Origin: an uncultured Pseudomonadales bacterium
GTDB lineage: Bacteria; Pseudomonadota; Gammaproteobacteria; Pseudomonadales; Azotimanducaceae
Direction: 5' to 3'
Length of the DNA: 64,000 bases
Assembly: GCA_943787425.1 (NCBI GenBank)
Contig: CALSMJ010000001.1
Span: 1,229,271-1,293,270, forward strand
The notes below the pieces were generated by a model. That model was not told the origin of the DNA, did no database searches, and saw only the letters and a list, made by a program, of their open reading frames with translations. Below are positions 43,769 to 53,984 of the stretch, one piece after another (position 1 is the stretch's first letter; each line of letters opens with the position of its first letter). The position numbers and the translations under genes were made by a program.

Positions 43769-44832
43769 TGGAATTCGGACTCTCTCAGGAACAAATACTC
43801 CTCCAAGACAGCATCGCGCGCTATTTAAAGGATCAAGTGCCCTTGGATGAGGTCCGCGCGGTGGCCGAAGACCCTGAACGAGATCAACCGATTTGGCACG
43901 GGCTAACAGAGCTCGGCCTAGCCGGCCTCATCATTCCCGAGGCCCATGGCGGCGTCGGTTTAGGCCTGCTCGACGCCGTTGTTGTCGGTGAAACACTGGG
44001 CTACCACATAACGCCTGGTCCTTTTCTGAGCACCGCAATTATGGCGCCAAGCCTGTTGATCGCCGCGGGTCAAACAGATCGACTTGCGGATATCGCAGCC
44101 GGGCGCTATCGGGTCGGGATTGCATTATCTGAAGCCGTGGGCGCACGGCTGGATGCCGGCATGGCGGTATCGGATGGCCGCCTCACCGGCAAAGCGCTGT
44201 TTGCGCTCGATGCCATGGCCGATGCCTACATCGTGAACGGCCCGAATCGACAGCTATATTGGGTGGACTCAGAGGGTCCGGGCGTCACCCGAACCTTACT
44301 CACAACCATCGACAAAACCCGTACCCTTTGCGAATTGAAACTTGACCAGGCTGAAGCAACCTTACTGACCGATGACCCCGCGGTGCTGCAAGCGGGCCTT
44401 GATGCGGGCCGAATCGTTCAAGCGAGTGATTCCCTCGGGGCTGCCCAATGCATGCTCGATCAGGCGGTGGCGTACGCGGGTCAACGAGAGCAATTCAACC
44501 GAGTGATTGCCTCGTTCCAAGCCGTTAAACATATGTGTGCTGAAATGGCATCCCAGCTAGAACCCTGCCGGGCGCTCATTTGGTATGGCGGGCACGCCCT
44601 ATCTGAGGGCAACGATCCCGCGCGCTTAACCGTTTGTCATGCCAAAGCGCATTTATCTGAGGTTGCACAATTTGTGGCCCGAACCAGCACGGAAGTCCAC
44701 GGCGGTATGGGCTTTACTGATTTAGTCGGACTGCATTACTGGTTCAAGCGAATCGGCGCCAATCGACAGTTGTTAGGGTCACCGGAACTGCTAAGAGAAG
44801 AGGCCGCGCGCATTCAGATGCTGGTCGCTTAA
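43768..44832 (+). CDS. Acyl-CoA dehydrogenase-like protein, subunit 2
   Basis: The 354-residue protein has the acyl-CoA dehydrogenase fold (EFGLSQEQILLQDSIARYLKD, GLAGLIIPEAHGGVGLGLLDAVVVGE, YAGQREQFNRVIASFQAVKHMCAEMASQLEP) and ends in VHGGMGFTDLVGLHYWFKRIGANRQLLGSPELLREEAARI. It is shorter than its partner and its middle beta domain is weak. The ATG lies on the partner's stop codon (TAATG), supporting a stable complex. Confidence 0.9.
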   Translation: MEFGLSQEQILLQDSIARYLKDQVPLDEVRAVAEDPERDQPIWHGLTELGLAGLIIPEAHGGVGLGLLDAVVVGETLGYHITPGPFLSTAIMAPSLLIAAGQTDRLADIAAGRYRVGIALSEAVGARLDAGMAVSDGRLTGKALFALDAMADAYIVNGPNRQLYWVDSEGPGVTRTLLTTIDKTRTLCELKLDQAEATLLTDDPAVLQAGLDAGRIVQASDSLGAAQCMLDQAVAYAGQREQFNRVIASFQAVKHMCAEMASQLEPCRALIWYGGHALSEGNDPARLTVCHAKAHLSEVAQFVARTSTEVHGGMGFTDLVGLHYWFKRIGANRQLLGSPELLREEAARIQMLVA

Positions 44833-44874
44833 TGGTTTCAGCAGGGCCGAATTTTTCTCAGGTCCTATTTTTTC

Positions 44875-44899
44875 TAGGGTCAAGTTTTTTAGGGTCAAG
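44875..44899 (+). repeat. Short direct repeat before the sensor kinase
   Basis: TAGGGTCAAG occurs twice (44875-44884 and 44890-44899), each preceded by a T-rich run, with a 15-base period in the 120-base gap before the sensor kinase. It could be an operator or chance; too little to decide. Confidence 0.4.
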
Positions 44900-44952
44900 G
44901 CGTTGCGAGGCTCACGGCCCGCCATTATCGCGGCATGCTGCAACCCTTATGA

Positions 44953-46740
44953 TTGGACAAAATCGTTTTGAATACGTTTATTCGAAAAAGCGCATTGATC
45001 AGCCTAATTCTTGGCATGCTCGCGGGTGTTTTGTTATTTTCGTGGAGCCTTTTAAGTGATTGGGATCGCGTTTCAAAGCAAGTGCGCGCGCAAAACTTGC
45101 AAACACTGCAAATGCTTTTACCCACCTTAATCGACCTTGATGCCAACCATCAGACCGCGCGCTTGAACGCGACCTTAACCCGATTACTAGAACACTCCAG
45201 CTTCCAAAAGGTGATGCTGGCGCGCGACACAAACACCTACTACGTCGCAGAGCAACCGCAACAAAACCTCGCCAGACCGGTTCTGGACTTGCTCACGCCA
45301 CAATTCATCGAACTTTCGGTTTCTGAGCTGTCGCCCCTTGACGATCAGATCCCGATGCGCCTATCGGCAACGCTAGATGCCCATCAAGCTTTTGACGGGT
45401 TTGTAAATCGGCATTGGCAATTTGCTCGCATTGGCCTCTTGCGAACCCTGCTCATTATTTTAATCGTGATCCTAATCTTTGAATTTGTCGCAATCCGGCC
45501 CTTGCGCGCGCTGGGGCAACGCGTTCGAGGCGAAGGTTCAGGGCTCAGTCTGCTGCCTGAGGGCAACCCAGCCGATGCGATTGAAATCAAGCTGCTCTCA
45601 CGCGCTTTTAACGAACGCGTTGAGCGTATTTTCAGACTGCAATTTGAAAATCAAAGTCTGGTTGACGCCCTCAGAGCCGCACCCGATTGTTGCCTAATCG
45701 TCAACCTTGAGTCCGGCAACTTATTGTTTGCCAATGCCGCCGCCGAAGCGCTCTTTGGCCGCACCAACGCGTGCCTTCGCGCTCGGCCCATCTGGGCGCT
45801 TTGGCGTCAAGATCGACAAGACTTTGAAAGCGATGCGAAAGCTGCGCAACAGATGTTAGGCCAATTCCTAAAATTCATCCTCGAGGCAGAACGGCCCGAT
45901 GGATCAAGCGTCCCCATCGAAGTCCATATGACGACCTTCAACCTAGATGAGCAACAAAGGGGGCTTATTTTTGCCCGAGACATCAGCGAACGGGGCGCGC
46001 TATTACGGCGGGTTGCCGACAATCAAAAAGCGGATGCCATTCGCACCCTAGCAGGCGGCCTCGCGCATGACTTGAATAACCGAATTCAAATTGCCGCCGG
46101 GCATCTTGACCTAATCGATCCAGAATCGCTTACTCAAACCGACAAGGGGTCTTTACTGAAAGCGCGCCAAGCCATCCTACAAAGCGCTAAGCCGATTGAT
46201 CAACTGCTCCGATACTCAGAGCAGAAAAAAGTCGACACCAAGCCCCTAGACCTTGCACCGTGTCTGATGCGACATAAGGCGACCTTCGTTCAAGCCGCCT
46301 CGCCCTGCCAACTTCGCCTTGATATTCAAGATGAGACGCTAAGCGTTAACACCAATGAAACCAGATTGGTTGCGAGCTTGGTACAACTGCTCAACAATGC
46401 AAGCGACGCCACCCCATCAGGACAAAGCGCGATTTCGCTTACCCTCATGCGAACGATCCTTTCAAGCCCCATTGCGGGCGCTCAGCAAACGGTTCCGATT
46501 GGCCGTTACGCCAGTCTCGTCGTCACGGATCAGGGTCGGGGTATTGCTAACGCTGACCTGGCCCAAATTTTCGACCCGTTTTTCTCAACCAAAGCACTTG
46601 AGCAAGGCGGCGGCATGGGTCTCAGCGTCGTGATTGGTTTTATTCAAGCCACAACCACCTACCTTACGGTACGATCCGAACAAGGACAGGGCAGCACCTT
46701 CACCTTACTGCTGCCAGAGGCGGATCCAATCGACGTTTGA
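44953..46740 (+). CDS. Membrane sensor histidine kinase with PAS domain
   Basis: The roughly 595-residue protein has two membrane helices (about 12-35 and 155-180) flanking a periplasmic sensing domain of about 120 residues, a short HAMP-like link, a PAS domain (about 230-350), the H-box LAGGLAHDLNNRIQIAAGHLDLI, and the ATPase boxes LLNNASDA, DQGRGIANADLAQIF and GGGMGLSVV. No receiver domain is attached and no response-regulator gene is adjacent. The start is probably a TTG (44953 or 44968). The ligand is unknown. Confidence 0.88.
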   Translation: MDKIVLNTFIRKSALISLILGMLAGVLLFSWSLLSDWDRVSKQVRAQNLQTLQMLLPTLIDLDANHQTARLNATLTRLLEHSSFQKVMLARDTNTYYVAEQPQQNLARPVLDLLTPQFIELSVSELSPLDDQIPMRLSATLDAHQAFDGFVNRHWQFARIGLLRTLLIILIVILIFEFVAIRPLRALGQRVRGEGSGLSLLPEGNPADAIEIKLLSRAFNERVERIFRLQFENQSLVDALRAAPDCCLIVNLESGNLLFANAAAEALFGRTNACLRARPIWALWRQDRQDFESDAKAAQQMLGQFLKFILEAERPDGSSVPIEVHMTTFNLDEQQRGLIFARDISERGALLRRVADNQKADAIRTLAGGLAHDLNNRIQIAAGHLDLIDPESLTQTDKGSLLKARQAILQSAKPIDQLLRYSEQKKVDTKPLDLAPCLMRHKATFVQAASPCQLRLDIQDETLSVNTNETRLVASLVQLLNNASDATPSGQSAISLTLMRTILSSPIAGAQQTVPIGRYASLVVTDQGRGIANADLAQIFDPFFSTKALEQGGGMGLSVVIGFIQATTTYLTVRSEQGQGSTFTLLLPEADPIDV

Positions 46741-46744
46741 AGCA

Positions 46745-47920
46745 CTAAGCGACCGCGCCAGCGGCCTTTAAGGCCTGGCGGGCGTCAATCGAAAGACCAA
46801 AATCTGCGAGTACCTGGTCCGTATCCTGGCCGTGCGCCGGCGCATGACCCGCAACCGGCAAGGGTTCGCCGTTGAATTTCGCGGGTGATCGCACCAAACG
46901 CATCGATCCCATCAGCGGATGATCCCGTTCGACAATGGTTTCATTACTTTTGAGCTGCGGCTGGCTCAACACTTCAGCCCGTGACAGGCAACGGGCGGCG
47001 GGCACTTCGTTTTCAATCAGGCGCGCCAAGATCACATCTGTTGGCAACTGCTTAAAGGCATCTGCCAAAGACTCACGGTAAGCATCGATATTCTGTAACA
47101 AGCTCTCCATAGAATTAAATCGCGGGTCTGCCATCATCGACTCTTTACCCAGCGCCTTAAGGACGCCTGCTCGCTGCCGATCTGTGGCCGCGGACATCGT
47201 AATGGCGCCATCTTGCGTCTCGGTTAATTCATAGATTAGGTCCGATAAAAGCGGCTGCGGCGCAATATCCGAATCCATCAAGGTATCGTTCATAAACGAG
47301 TCGGGATAGATAAAAAACAGTCCAGCATCGATCATCGCCACATCAACGTGCTGGCCTTCTCCCGTGTTGGCCCGGACCAGTAAAGCACCGGTGACCGCTT
47401 GCATTGCGGTATAGGCCGTAATCTTGTCGCACATCAGGTTGCGAATAAACGTGTGACCTGCCATCCCTTGGGATGCGGTCATCCCGACATGCGCCTGAAT
47501 AATGGGATCATAGGCTGGTGCCTTAGCCAGTGGTCCCGTTGTGCCAAACCCGGAAACCGCTAGATACACCAAGCGCGGATTAATCTCACGCAGGCTGGCG
47601 CTGCCGAGTCCAAGCGAATCCATAACACCGGGTCGAAAATTATGAATAACCACATCGACTTGTGGCATCATGTCGCGAATCAGCTGCTGGCCTGCGGCCT
47701 GCTTTAAATCCACCTTAATCGATTGTTTACCCCGGTTACAGTTGGCAAACAGGGCACTGATGCCGCCCTTTGCCGCGCCGATATACCGCATGGGATCGCC
47801 CATATCCATCGGTTCCACCTTAATAACCCGAGCACCCTGATCTGCCATCATCATTGCGGCGAAACTCGCCGTAATCATCGTTGAAAATTCGAGTACGGTA
47901 ATGTTTTCAAATGGTTTCAT
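46745..47920 (-). CDS. CaiB/BaiF-type (family III) CoA transferase
   Basis: The 391-residue protein is a family III CoA transferase, which moves CoA between carboxylic acids through an aspartyl-CoA anhydride. The N-terminal LEFSTMITASFAAMMMADQGARVIKVEPMDMGDPMR, the catalytic aspartate in NLMCDKITAYTAMQAVTGAL (about residue 160) and the GEGQHVDVAMIDAGLFF motif are present. GAGGAG precedes the ATG at 47920, favouring it over the ATG at 47947. It lies convergent to the sensor kinase and divergent from a secreted peptidase. Together with the acyl-CoA dehydrogenase pair it points to acyl-CoA catabolism. Confidence 0.92.
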   Translation of the reverse strand: MKPFENITVLEFSTMITASFAAMMMADQGARVIKVEPMDMGDPMRYIGAAKGGISALFANCNRGKQSIKVDLKQAAGQQLIRDMMPQVDVVIHNFRPGVMDSLGLGSASLREINPRLVYLAVSGFGTTGPLAKAPAYDPIIQAHVGMTASQGMAGHTFIRNLMCDKITAYTAMQAVTGALLVRANTGEGQHVDVAMIDAGLFFIYPDSFMNDTLMDSDIAPQPLLSDLIYELTETQDGAITMSAATDRQRAGVLKALGKESMMADPRFNSMESLLQNIDAYRESLADAFKQLPTDVILARLIENEVPAARCLSRAEVLSQPQLKSNETIVERDHPLMGSMRLVRSPAKFNGEPLPVAGHAPAHGQDTDQVLADFGLSIDARQALKAAGAVA

Positions 47921-48095
47921 CGGTATTTTCTCCTCGATTTTGCTCATGCTAGCGCAAGCCCTGTTTTGAGGCGACCCTTACATCACCCGGCCGTGAACCG
48001 AGTAAAAAACGCAACTCGACGACGCTTTGCGCGAAAAAGGTCTCATCAAACCTGGGTTAATCGTTTGTTACGTCCAAATACTTTAAACTTCCGCG

Positions 48096-49598
48096 ATGAC
48101 AAATCGCCCCCTCATACTCGCCTTGGTCCTTGCCGCCTCACTGCTGGCAAAATCCGAACTTGTTCACTCGGAATTGCTCAAACCTTGTCCGGTTAGTACC
48201 CACAGTAACATTCTAGATTACGAGGACAAGGCGCTTTGCACTCGGATCGAGGTACCCGAGCGCAATCAAAAGGACGCGCGCGCAATTACCCTGAACGTTG
48301 TGGTCTTGCCTGCAACAACCCGCGCAAAGCAAGCCGACCCCCTAGTTTTGCTAGCAGGCGGGCCTGGTCAATCCGTGGTTTCGGTTGGGCCTTCTTGGGC
48401 TGGTCGGTTTGAAAACCTGCGCAAACACCGCGACTTCTTACTCATCGATCAACGCGGCACCGGCGACTCAAACTCGCTGGCGTGTGCAGAAGCCCTAGCG
48501 CCGATTTTCGATGAAGGCGATCTCAACGGCGATGTGGATCTTGTTCTGGGCCAACAAATCACGGCCCTGCAAGACTGCCTAACAACCCTCGATGCCGATC
48601 CACGCTTTTATACCACGATCGATGCTGCCGCTGATCTAGAAGCAGTTCGCCTGCGCCTCGGCTACCCCGCGATGAATCTCTTCGGCATCTCTTATGGCAC
48701 GCGGATTGCGCTGGTCTTTAACCGTCTGTATCCAGACGCCGTTCGCAGCCTCTTGCTCGATGCTGTGGCCCCGGTTGATATGCTGATACCTGCTCAGGTT
48801 GGCTTCGATGCGGATCTTGCTTTCGCGCGCATCACGGCCGAATGCGACCAGACGCCAACCTGCCAGAGCGCTTTTCCAGACTTACCCGCGCTGCTCTTGC
48901 AGGCAGAACAACGTCTGCGCGATAGCCCCAATCAAGTGGTTACAAACCCGCTCACCGGCGAGCCGCAAAATGTGACCCTCGACCCCCGAGTGATCAATCG
49001 GCTCTTACGCAGCGCGCTCTACAGCAGGACGCTGAGACAGATTATTCCGCTCGCCATTAGTGACGCCGCGAAGGGGCGCTGGCAAGTCCTTGCTGGTATT
49101 GCCGATGTGCTCTCACCGGATGCCAGCCCCGACGACCTGAGTCTTGGCATGATGGCCTCGGTTCTGTGCAGCGAAGATATGAGCCGTATGAACCCAGCGC
49201 CTCAAAATGGCGTCTATTTCGACAATGCGCTGCAGGAAGTGTTAGCGGGCGTCTGCCCGATTTGGCCCCATAACCCGGTCGCTGATGATTACTTCCTACC
49301 GGTTGTCAGTTCGGTCCCGGCACTCCTCATGTCCGGAACCGAAGACCCGATCACACCGCCGGTGTACGCCGAACGTGCGTTGGCATTTTTACCCAACGGG
49401 CATCACCTCGAAGTGGTGGGCGGCGCCCACGGCGTCTCCCAACTCGGGTGCCTACCAAAGCTCATAGAGGGTTTCCTCAAGACGTTGCGTTTCAATACCG
49501 ATGACGCTGAATGCGTTCAAGCGATTCAAGGCCAGCCGTTTTTTTCAAACTATGCGGGCCCCTTTACGACCGCCGAGGAGAACAAAGCCAATGATTGA
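48096..49598 (+). CDS. Secreted TAP-like alpha/beta-hydrolase (tripeptidyl aminopeptidase family)
   Basis: The 500-residue protein begins with a signal peptide (LILALVLAASLLAKSELVHS). It has the oxyanion GGPGQS motif, LIDQRGTGDSN, an intact nucleophile elbow (LFGISYGTRIAL), the acid in SGTEDPITPP and the histidine in GGAHGVSQLGC. This matches the S33 TAP-like family, secreted enzymes cutting tripeptides or related substrates. Several cysteines suggest disulfides. Its end overlaps the ABC ATPase start by eight bases. Confidence 0.88.
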   Translation: MTNRPLILALVLAASLLAKSELVHSELLKPCPVSTHSNILDYEDKALCTRIEVPERNQKDARAITLNVVVLPATTRAKQADPLVLLAGGPGQSVVSVGPSWAGRFENLRKHRDFLLIDQRGTGDSNSLACAEALAPIFDEGDLNGDVDLVLGQQITALQDCLTTLDADPRFYTTIDAAADLEAVRLRLGYPAMNLFGISYGTRIALVFNRLYPDAVRSLLLDAVAPVDMLIPAQVGFDADLAFARITAECDQTPTCQSAFPDLPALLLQAEQRLRDSPNQVVTNPLTGEPQNVTLDPRVINRLLRSALYSRTLRQIIPLAISDAAKGRWQVLAGIADVLSPDASPDDLSLGMMASVLCSEDMSRMNPAPQNGVYFDNALQEVLAGVCPIWPHNPVADDYFLPVVSSVPALLMSGTEDPITPPVYAERALAFLPNGHHLEVVGGAHGVSQLGCLPKLIEGFLKTLRFNTDDAECVQAIQGQPFFSNYAGPFTTAEENKAND

Positions 49599-50319
49599 AG
49601 TTTCGGGCTTAAAAAAAACCTTCGGTGATGTCGTCGCCATCGAAGACGTCTCTTTCAAAGCAGCCGACGCGCGCGTCACGGGTCTGCTGGGGCACAATGG
49701 CGCCGGCAAATCAACGTCGCTCCGGGTTTTGTACGGACTCATTCAACCGGAAACCGGCTACGCTAAAATCGATGGCATCGATGTCAGCCAGGACCGCATT
49801 ACAGCCCAATCAAAACTGGGTGTCCTGCCCGATGGGCATGGGCTCTATTCCCGGTTAACCGCGCGCGAGCATCTGCAATATTTTGGCCGTCTGCACGGCT
49901 TGGCAGATGACCGTATTGAAGCGCGCAGCGCAGAGCTTATACGCATGCTCGACATGCAGGGCATTGCCGACCGCCGAACCGAAGGGTTTTCGCAAGGCGA
50001 GCGCATGAAAGTGTGTTTAGCGCGCGCGCTGATTCACGATCCTCGGCATGTCGTTTTAGATGAACCGACCAATGGCTTGGATGTGATGACCACCCGTAAA
50101 GTCCGTGAACTCATCGCAGAACTCAAAACCCTTGGCCTCTGCGTTCTTTTTTCAAGCCACCTGATGTATGAAGTTGCAAAGCTGTGTGATGACATTGTGA
50201 TCATCGCGGCGGGTCGCGTCGTCGCTATCGGCTCCCCAGAAGAAATTCGCGCCGCAGCAGGCGTCGATAACCTTGAGGACGCCTTTGTCTTGCTCTCGGA
50301 ACAGGCCGCACGCGCATGA
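49591..50319 (+). CDS. ABC transporter ATP-binding protein (NatA-like)
   Basis: The 242-residue ATPase has Walker A (GHNGAGKSTSL), the Q-loop, a signature read as FSQGERMKVCLARAL, Walker B (HVVLDEPTNGLDV) and the H-loop (LFSSHLM). The YGLIQPETGYAKIDGIDV stretch is typical of the NatA/drug-export subgroup. GAGGAG precedes the ATG, which lies inside the end of the peptidase gene, and its own end overlaps the permease gene. Confidence 0.92.
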   Translation: MIEVSGLKKTFGDVVAIEDVSFKAADARVTGLLGHNGAGKSTSLRVLYGLIQPETGYAKIDGIDVSQDRITAQSKLGVLPDGHGLYSRLTAREHLQYFGRLHGLADDRIEARSAELIRMLDMQGIADRRTEGFSQGERMKVCLARALIHDPRHVVLDEPTNGLDVMTTRKVRELIAELKTLGLCVLFSSHLMYEVAKLCDDIVIIAAGRVVAIGSPEEIRAAAGVDNLEDAFVLLSEQAARA

Positions 50320-51479
50320 ATGTGGTTCGCGCAGTACTCATCAAAGAACTCAAAGACGGCCTGCGCGATCGCCGCGCATTACTCTCGGCTTTTTTATTTC
50401 CACTGCTTGCCCCGGTCTTTATCTACGGTCTGATGACGCTCGTGATCAAACAAAACACGGAATCTGAGGACCTGGTCCTACCGGTCATTGGCCAAGGCTA
50501 CGCCCCAGCCCTGATGCGTCAATTTGAGGAGGCAGGATTCACCCTTGAAGCCTTTGACGGATCACCCGAGACCGCCGTCCGCGACAAAACCGTTGAGCTG
50601 GTTGTTCAAGTGCCGGAAGATTATCAAGAAACCATGGCCAATTTTGAGCCGACTCAGGTTTTGGTGATTCATGACGGCTCACGTAACGATACCCGCACCA
50701 TTGTGCGCAAAGTGCGCAATCTCATCAGCAACTACAATAATGAACTCGCAGCTTTGCGTCTGATTGCGCGCGGCGTATCGCCCAGAATCCTGCAAGGTGT
50801 TCGCGCCAAAAGCTCAGACGTCGCCAGCGATGAACAACGCGCGGCCAACCTGCTCAATTTCATTCCGATTTACGTGCTGATGGCAGCCTTTGTCTGCGGC
50901 TTGGGTCTTGCCATCGATAACACAGCGGGCGAGCGCGAACGACGCAGCTTAGAGCCGCTGTTAATCAATCCAGTGACCCGAACCGCCTTGATTTTTGGGA
51001 AATGGCTTGCCGCCAGCGCACTGGCCGGTGCTGGCATGATCATCACGCTCGGCTTATGCCTTGGCGCGATGCTGGCGCTACCGATCGACGAATTGGGTTT
51101 GAACTTCACGTTAACCGCAGGTCAAGTCCTGATGCTCTTGGTTGCAATCTTACCCGTGCCGATGTTTGCCAGCAGCCTTCAGTTATTACTTGGTCTGTTC
51201 GCGAAATCGTTTAAAGATGCGCAGTCCTATGTTGGCATCTTGGTGTTTATCCCTGTGGTCCCAACCCTCGTGATGCAATTTTTACCGGTTGCCAGCAGCC
51301 TTTGGATGTACTTTGTGCCAATTTTTGGTCAGTCCCTCATGATCAAAGAAATTCTAGGGGCCGAGACCATACCGCTGCTCGCCTACCCCGCGGCCTTCAT
51401 CACAACCTTTGCAACAAGCTTGCTGGTTTGCTGGATTACGGGCCGGCTTCTGAGTCAAGAGCGGGTGATTCAGAGTTAG
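50316..51479 (+). CDS. ABC-2 type permease (NatB-like)
   Basis: The 387-residue protein starts NVVRAVLIKELKDGLRDRRALLSAFLFPLLAPVF, the usual ABC-2 exporter opening with a first membrane helix and a long extracytoplasmic loop (about 45-190). Five or so further helices follow between about residues 185 and 380. The overlap with the ATPase gene (ATGA) shows one transporter. NatAB was first known for sodium export; related pairs move drugs or lipids, so the substrate is open. Confidence 0.9.
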   Translation: MNVVRAVLIKELKDGLRDRRALLSAFLFPLLAPVFIYGLMTLVIKQNTESEDLVLPVIGQGYAPALMRQFEEAGFTLEAFDGSPETAVRDKTVELVVQVPEDYQETMANFEPTQVLVIHDGSRNDTRTIVRKVRNLISNYNNELAALRLIARGVSPRILQGVRAKSSDVASDEQRAANLLNFIPIYVLMAAFVCGLGLAIDNTAGERERRSLEPLLINPVTRTALIFGKWLAASALAGAGMIITLGLCLGAMLALPIDELGLNFTLTAGQVLMLLVAILPVPMFASSLQLLLGLFAKSFKDAQSYVGILVFIPVVPTLVMQFLPVASSLWMYFVPIFGQSLMIKEILGAETIPLLAYPAAFITTFATSLLVCWITGRLLSQERVIQS

Positions 51480-51843
51480 CTTGAACCTGTGCCGCCGCCT
51501 GTCCGACTGTGCTCGAGGCGGCTGAGGGCAACGCCAAGGCCTGGGGCGCGGCGTTGCCGTCCATCAATTCAGGTTCAGCAGATAAACTTCCCACCTCAGG
51601 CGTCATGTTCGAACGGTTCGCGTGACCCGGGGCCATAGCGCCCGGCGCAACCGAGGGTGATGCTTCGAACTTGGCTCCGGACGGGGCTTTTGGCAGAGCC
51701 GTTTCGAGCGCTTGATCAGGTCCTGTAGACCCGCCCGTCTCGCGCCCACCGCCGAAAGACGCCGCATCGGTTAACGTTAGATACGCCATTGCCAGCACTA
51801 AGGAAATGATTGCGCCCACCACATACTGCCATCGATCACTCAT
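51436..51843 (-). CDS. Single-pass membrane protein, Ala/Pro-rich, unknown function
   Basis: The 135-residue reading from the ATG at 51843 has one membrane helix (YVVGAIISLVLAMAYLTLT, about residues 6-24) followed by a low-complexity region rich in A, P, G, S and E. No conserved domain is visible. GGA lies eight bases before the start. Its last 44 bases overlap the end of the NatB-like gene on the other strand. The membrane helix supports a real gene, but the composition is weak evidence. Confidence 0.45.
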   Translation of the reverse strand: MSDRWQYVVGAIISLVLAMAYLTLTDAASFGGGRETGGSTGPDQALETALPKAPSGAKFEASPSVAPGAMAPGHANRSNMTPEVGSLSAEPELMDGNAAPQALALPSAASSTVGQAAAQVQANSESPALDSEAGP

Positions 51844-52030
51844 CGCTTTTCCACTTTGATAACCATCGCTTGCGTTGCCGGCCATCAAACGCCGCACGCT
51901 TAATGCCGGTAACACAGCGACAGTTTACACCTGACGGGGCGCACACCACAGGGTCGACCTGAACGGCGATACCCGTTATGTTTATCGCCCTGATCCAACA
52001 ACACAAAACCCTTTCAGCGAGCGCGAAGTC

Positions 52031-53984
52031 ATGAACCATTACCAACCCCTAGCCACCCCTGCGCAACAACAAAAACCTGCGAGCAAGCATACCCTTACGC
52101 ATCAGGCTAAGGTCAGAGCACAATTGCCTTTTAGCGAGACAAAGAGTTTTGACAATGCAAGCAGAGGCTTCATCGCCTCCCTCGAGCCGATGCAAATCCC
52201 CCATCAACATGGCGATCGAATGGTTTTCGACCTCACCCAATTTGAATTTTTGAAAGACGAAAGCCCGGAGACAGTCAATCCATCGCTTTGGCGGCAAGCC
52301 CAATTGAATGCCCAACACCACGGCTTGTTCGAGGTGGTCGATGGGATCTACCAGGTCCGCTCATTTGATATTGCCAACATGACCTTGGTTCGAGGCGAGA
52401 CAGGATGGATCATTATCGACCCACTCACCTGCACAGAATCCGCACGCGCGGCGCTCGCGCTGGCCAATGACCACTTAGGACATCGAGACGTGGTCGCGGT
52501 GATTCACACCCACAGCCATGTCGATCATTTTGCTGGTATCTTAGGGGTGACCACCCAAGCCGCGGTCAGCGCCGGCGAGGTAGCCCATTATCGCGCCGAA
52601 GGATTTCGTACAAGAGGCGCTCAATGAAAATGTCCTGGCGGGTAATGTTATGGGTCGCCGGGCGACTTATATGTATGGCAACTTGCTACAACCATCGCCC
52701 ACTGGCTTTGTTTCAACCGGTTTGGGCGCCGCCCTTGCGCTCGGCACCACCGGCTTCATTGTGCCCACTGACATCATCGAAACCAACGCAGAAACTCGAG
52801 TCGTTGATGGCATCACCATCGAGTTTCAATTAACGATGGGCTCAGAGGCACCAGCGGAGATGGTGTTTTATTTCCCGCAGTACAAAGCCTTGTGCATGTC
52901 CGAGATCACGTCCCACCATTTACATAACATCTATACCCCCAGAGGCGCTCAGGTCCGTGATGCGCTGGCGTGGTCTAATCAAATCCAAGAATCCATCGAC
53001 CGCTTTGGATCTCGTTTGGAGGTTGAGTTCGCAAGCCATCACTGGCCAACCTGGGGGCAATCAGAGGCCGTGCAGTACCTTAAGCAACAGCGCGACCTGT
53101 ACCGTTACATCCATGATCAAACGCTAAGACTGGCAAACATGGGCTATGGTCCGGACGACATCGCCGAGACCCTTGAGCTGCCGGCCAGTTTGGGACAAGA
53201 ATTCCACTGCCGAGACTATTACGGCACGGTTAAGCACAACGCCAAAGCCGTTTATGTAAAGTACCTTGGTTTCTTTGATGGCAACCCAGCCCATTTAAAT
53301 CAACATACCCCAAGACAGCGCGCCCTTCGCACCCTCGAATTTATGGGCGGTAGTGACGCCATTGTGGCCCGCTGCCAAGCGTATTTCGAAGCTGGTGATT
53401 ACCGCTGGGTCGCGGAGGTGCTCAATCACGTCATCACCGTCGAGGTTGATCACCTGCCCGCCAGAGCGATGCTTGCGGATGCTTATGAGCAGATGGGCTA
53501 CCAAGCCGAATCCGGCCCATGGCGAAACTTTTATCTTTGCGGTGCGCTGGAATTACGCCACGGGTTACCCCAAGGCAGCCGGTACGGGCCGAGCCCAGGC
53601 ATGGCTGAGGGCATGCCACTGGCCAATATTTTTGAAGCGATGGCCGTTAGGCTCAACGGCCCAAAGGCCGCCGAAAACCCAATGCGGATGAATTTAAAGC
53701 GCACCGATGGTCCGCCCGTGCTCATTGAGATTGAGCATGGCGTGCTCCATGCCCAGTTTGATCAATTCGACGAAACCGCACCCCTGACAATCGAAACCTC
53801 CGAAGCCGCCTTTAAGGCGTTGATCCTCGGTCTAAAGGATCCGATCGAGATGATCACACAGGGCGAGGTACACCTGATTGGGGATGCGCAAACACTGATG
53901 ACCTTTCGCAGTCTGTTTGATCAGTTTGAGCGCCGCTTTCCAATCGTCACCCCAATGCCGGAGATTGAAAACCATGCGGATTGA
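52031..53984 (+). pseudogene. Alkylsulfatase (SdsA/YjcS-type metallo-beta-lactamase fold), interrupted by one frameshift
   Basis: The gene reads in two parts, 52031-52627 and then in another frame to 53984. Removing one base near the CCC run at 52584-52586 joins them into about 650 residues: the N-terminal lyase-like half with the dinuclear zinc motif HTHSHVDHFAG and IIAP, then NVLAGNVMGRRATYMYGNLL, the dimerisation domain with SEITSHHLHNIYTPRGAQVRDALAW and EFASHHWPTWG, and a C-terminal SCP2-like domain. Proteins of this type hydrolyse primary alkyl sulfates such as SDS. No signal peptide is seen. As sequenced it cannot make a full enzyme. It heads a coupled four-gene cluster. Confidence 0.88.
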
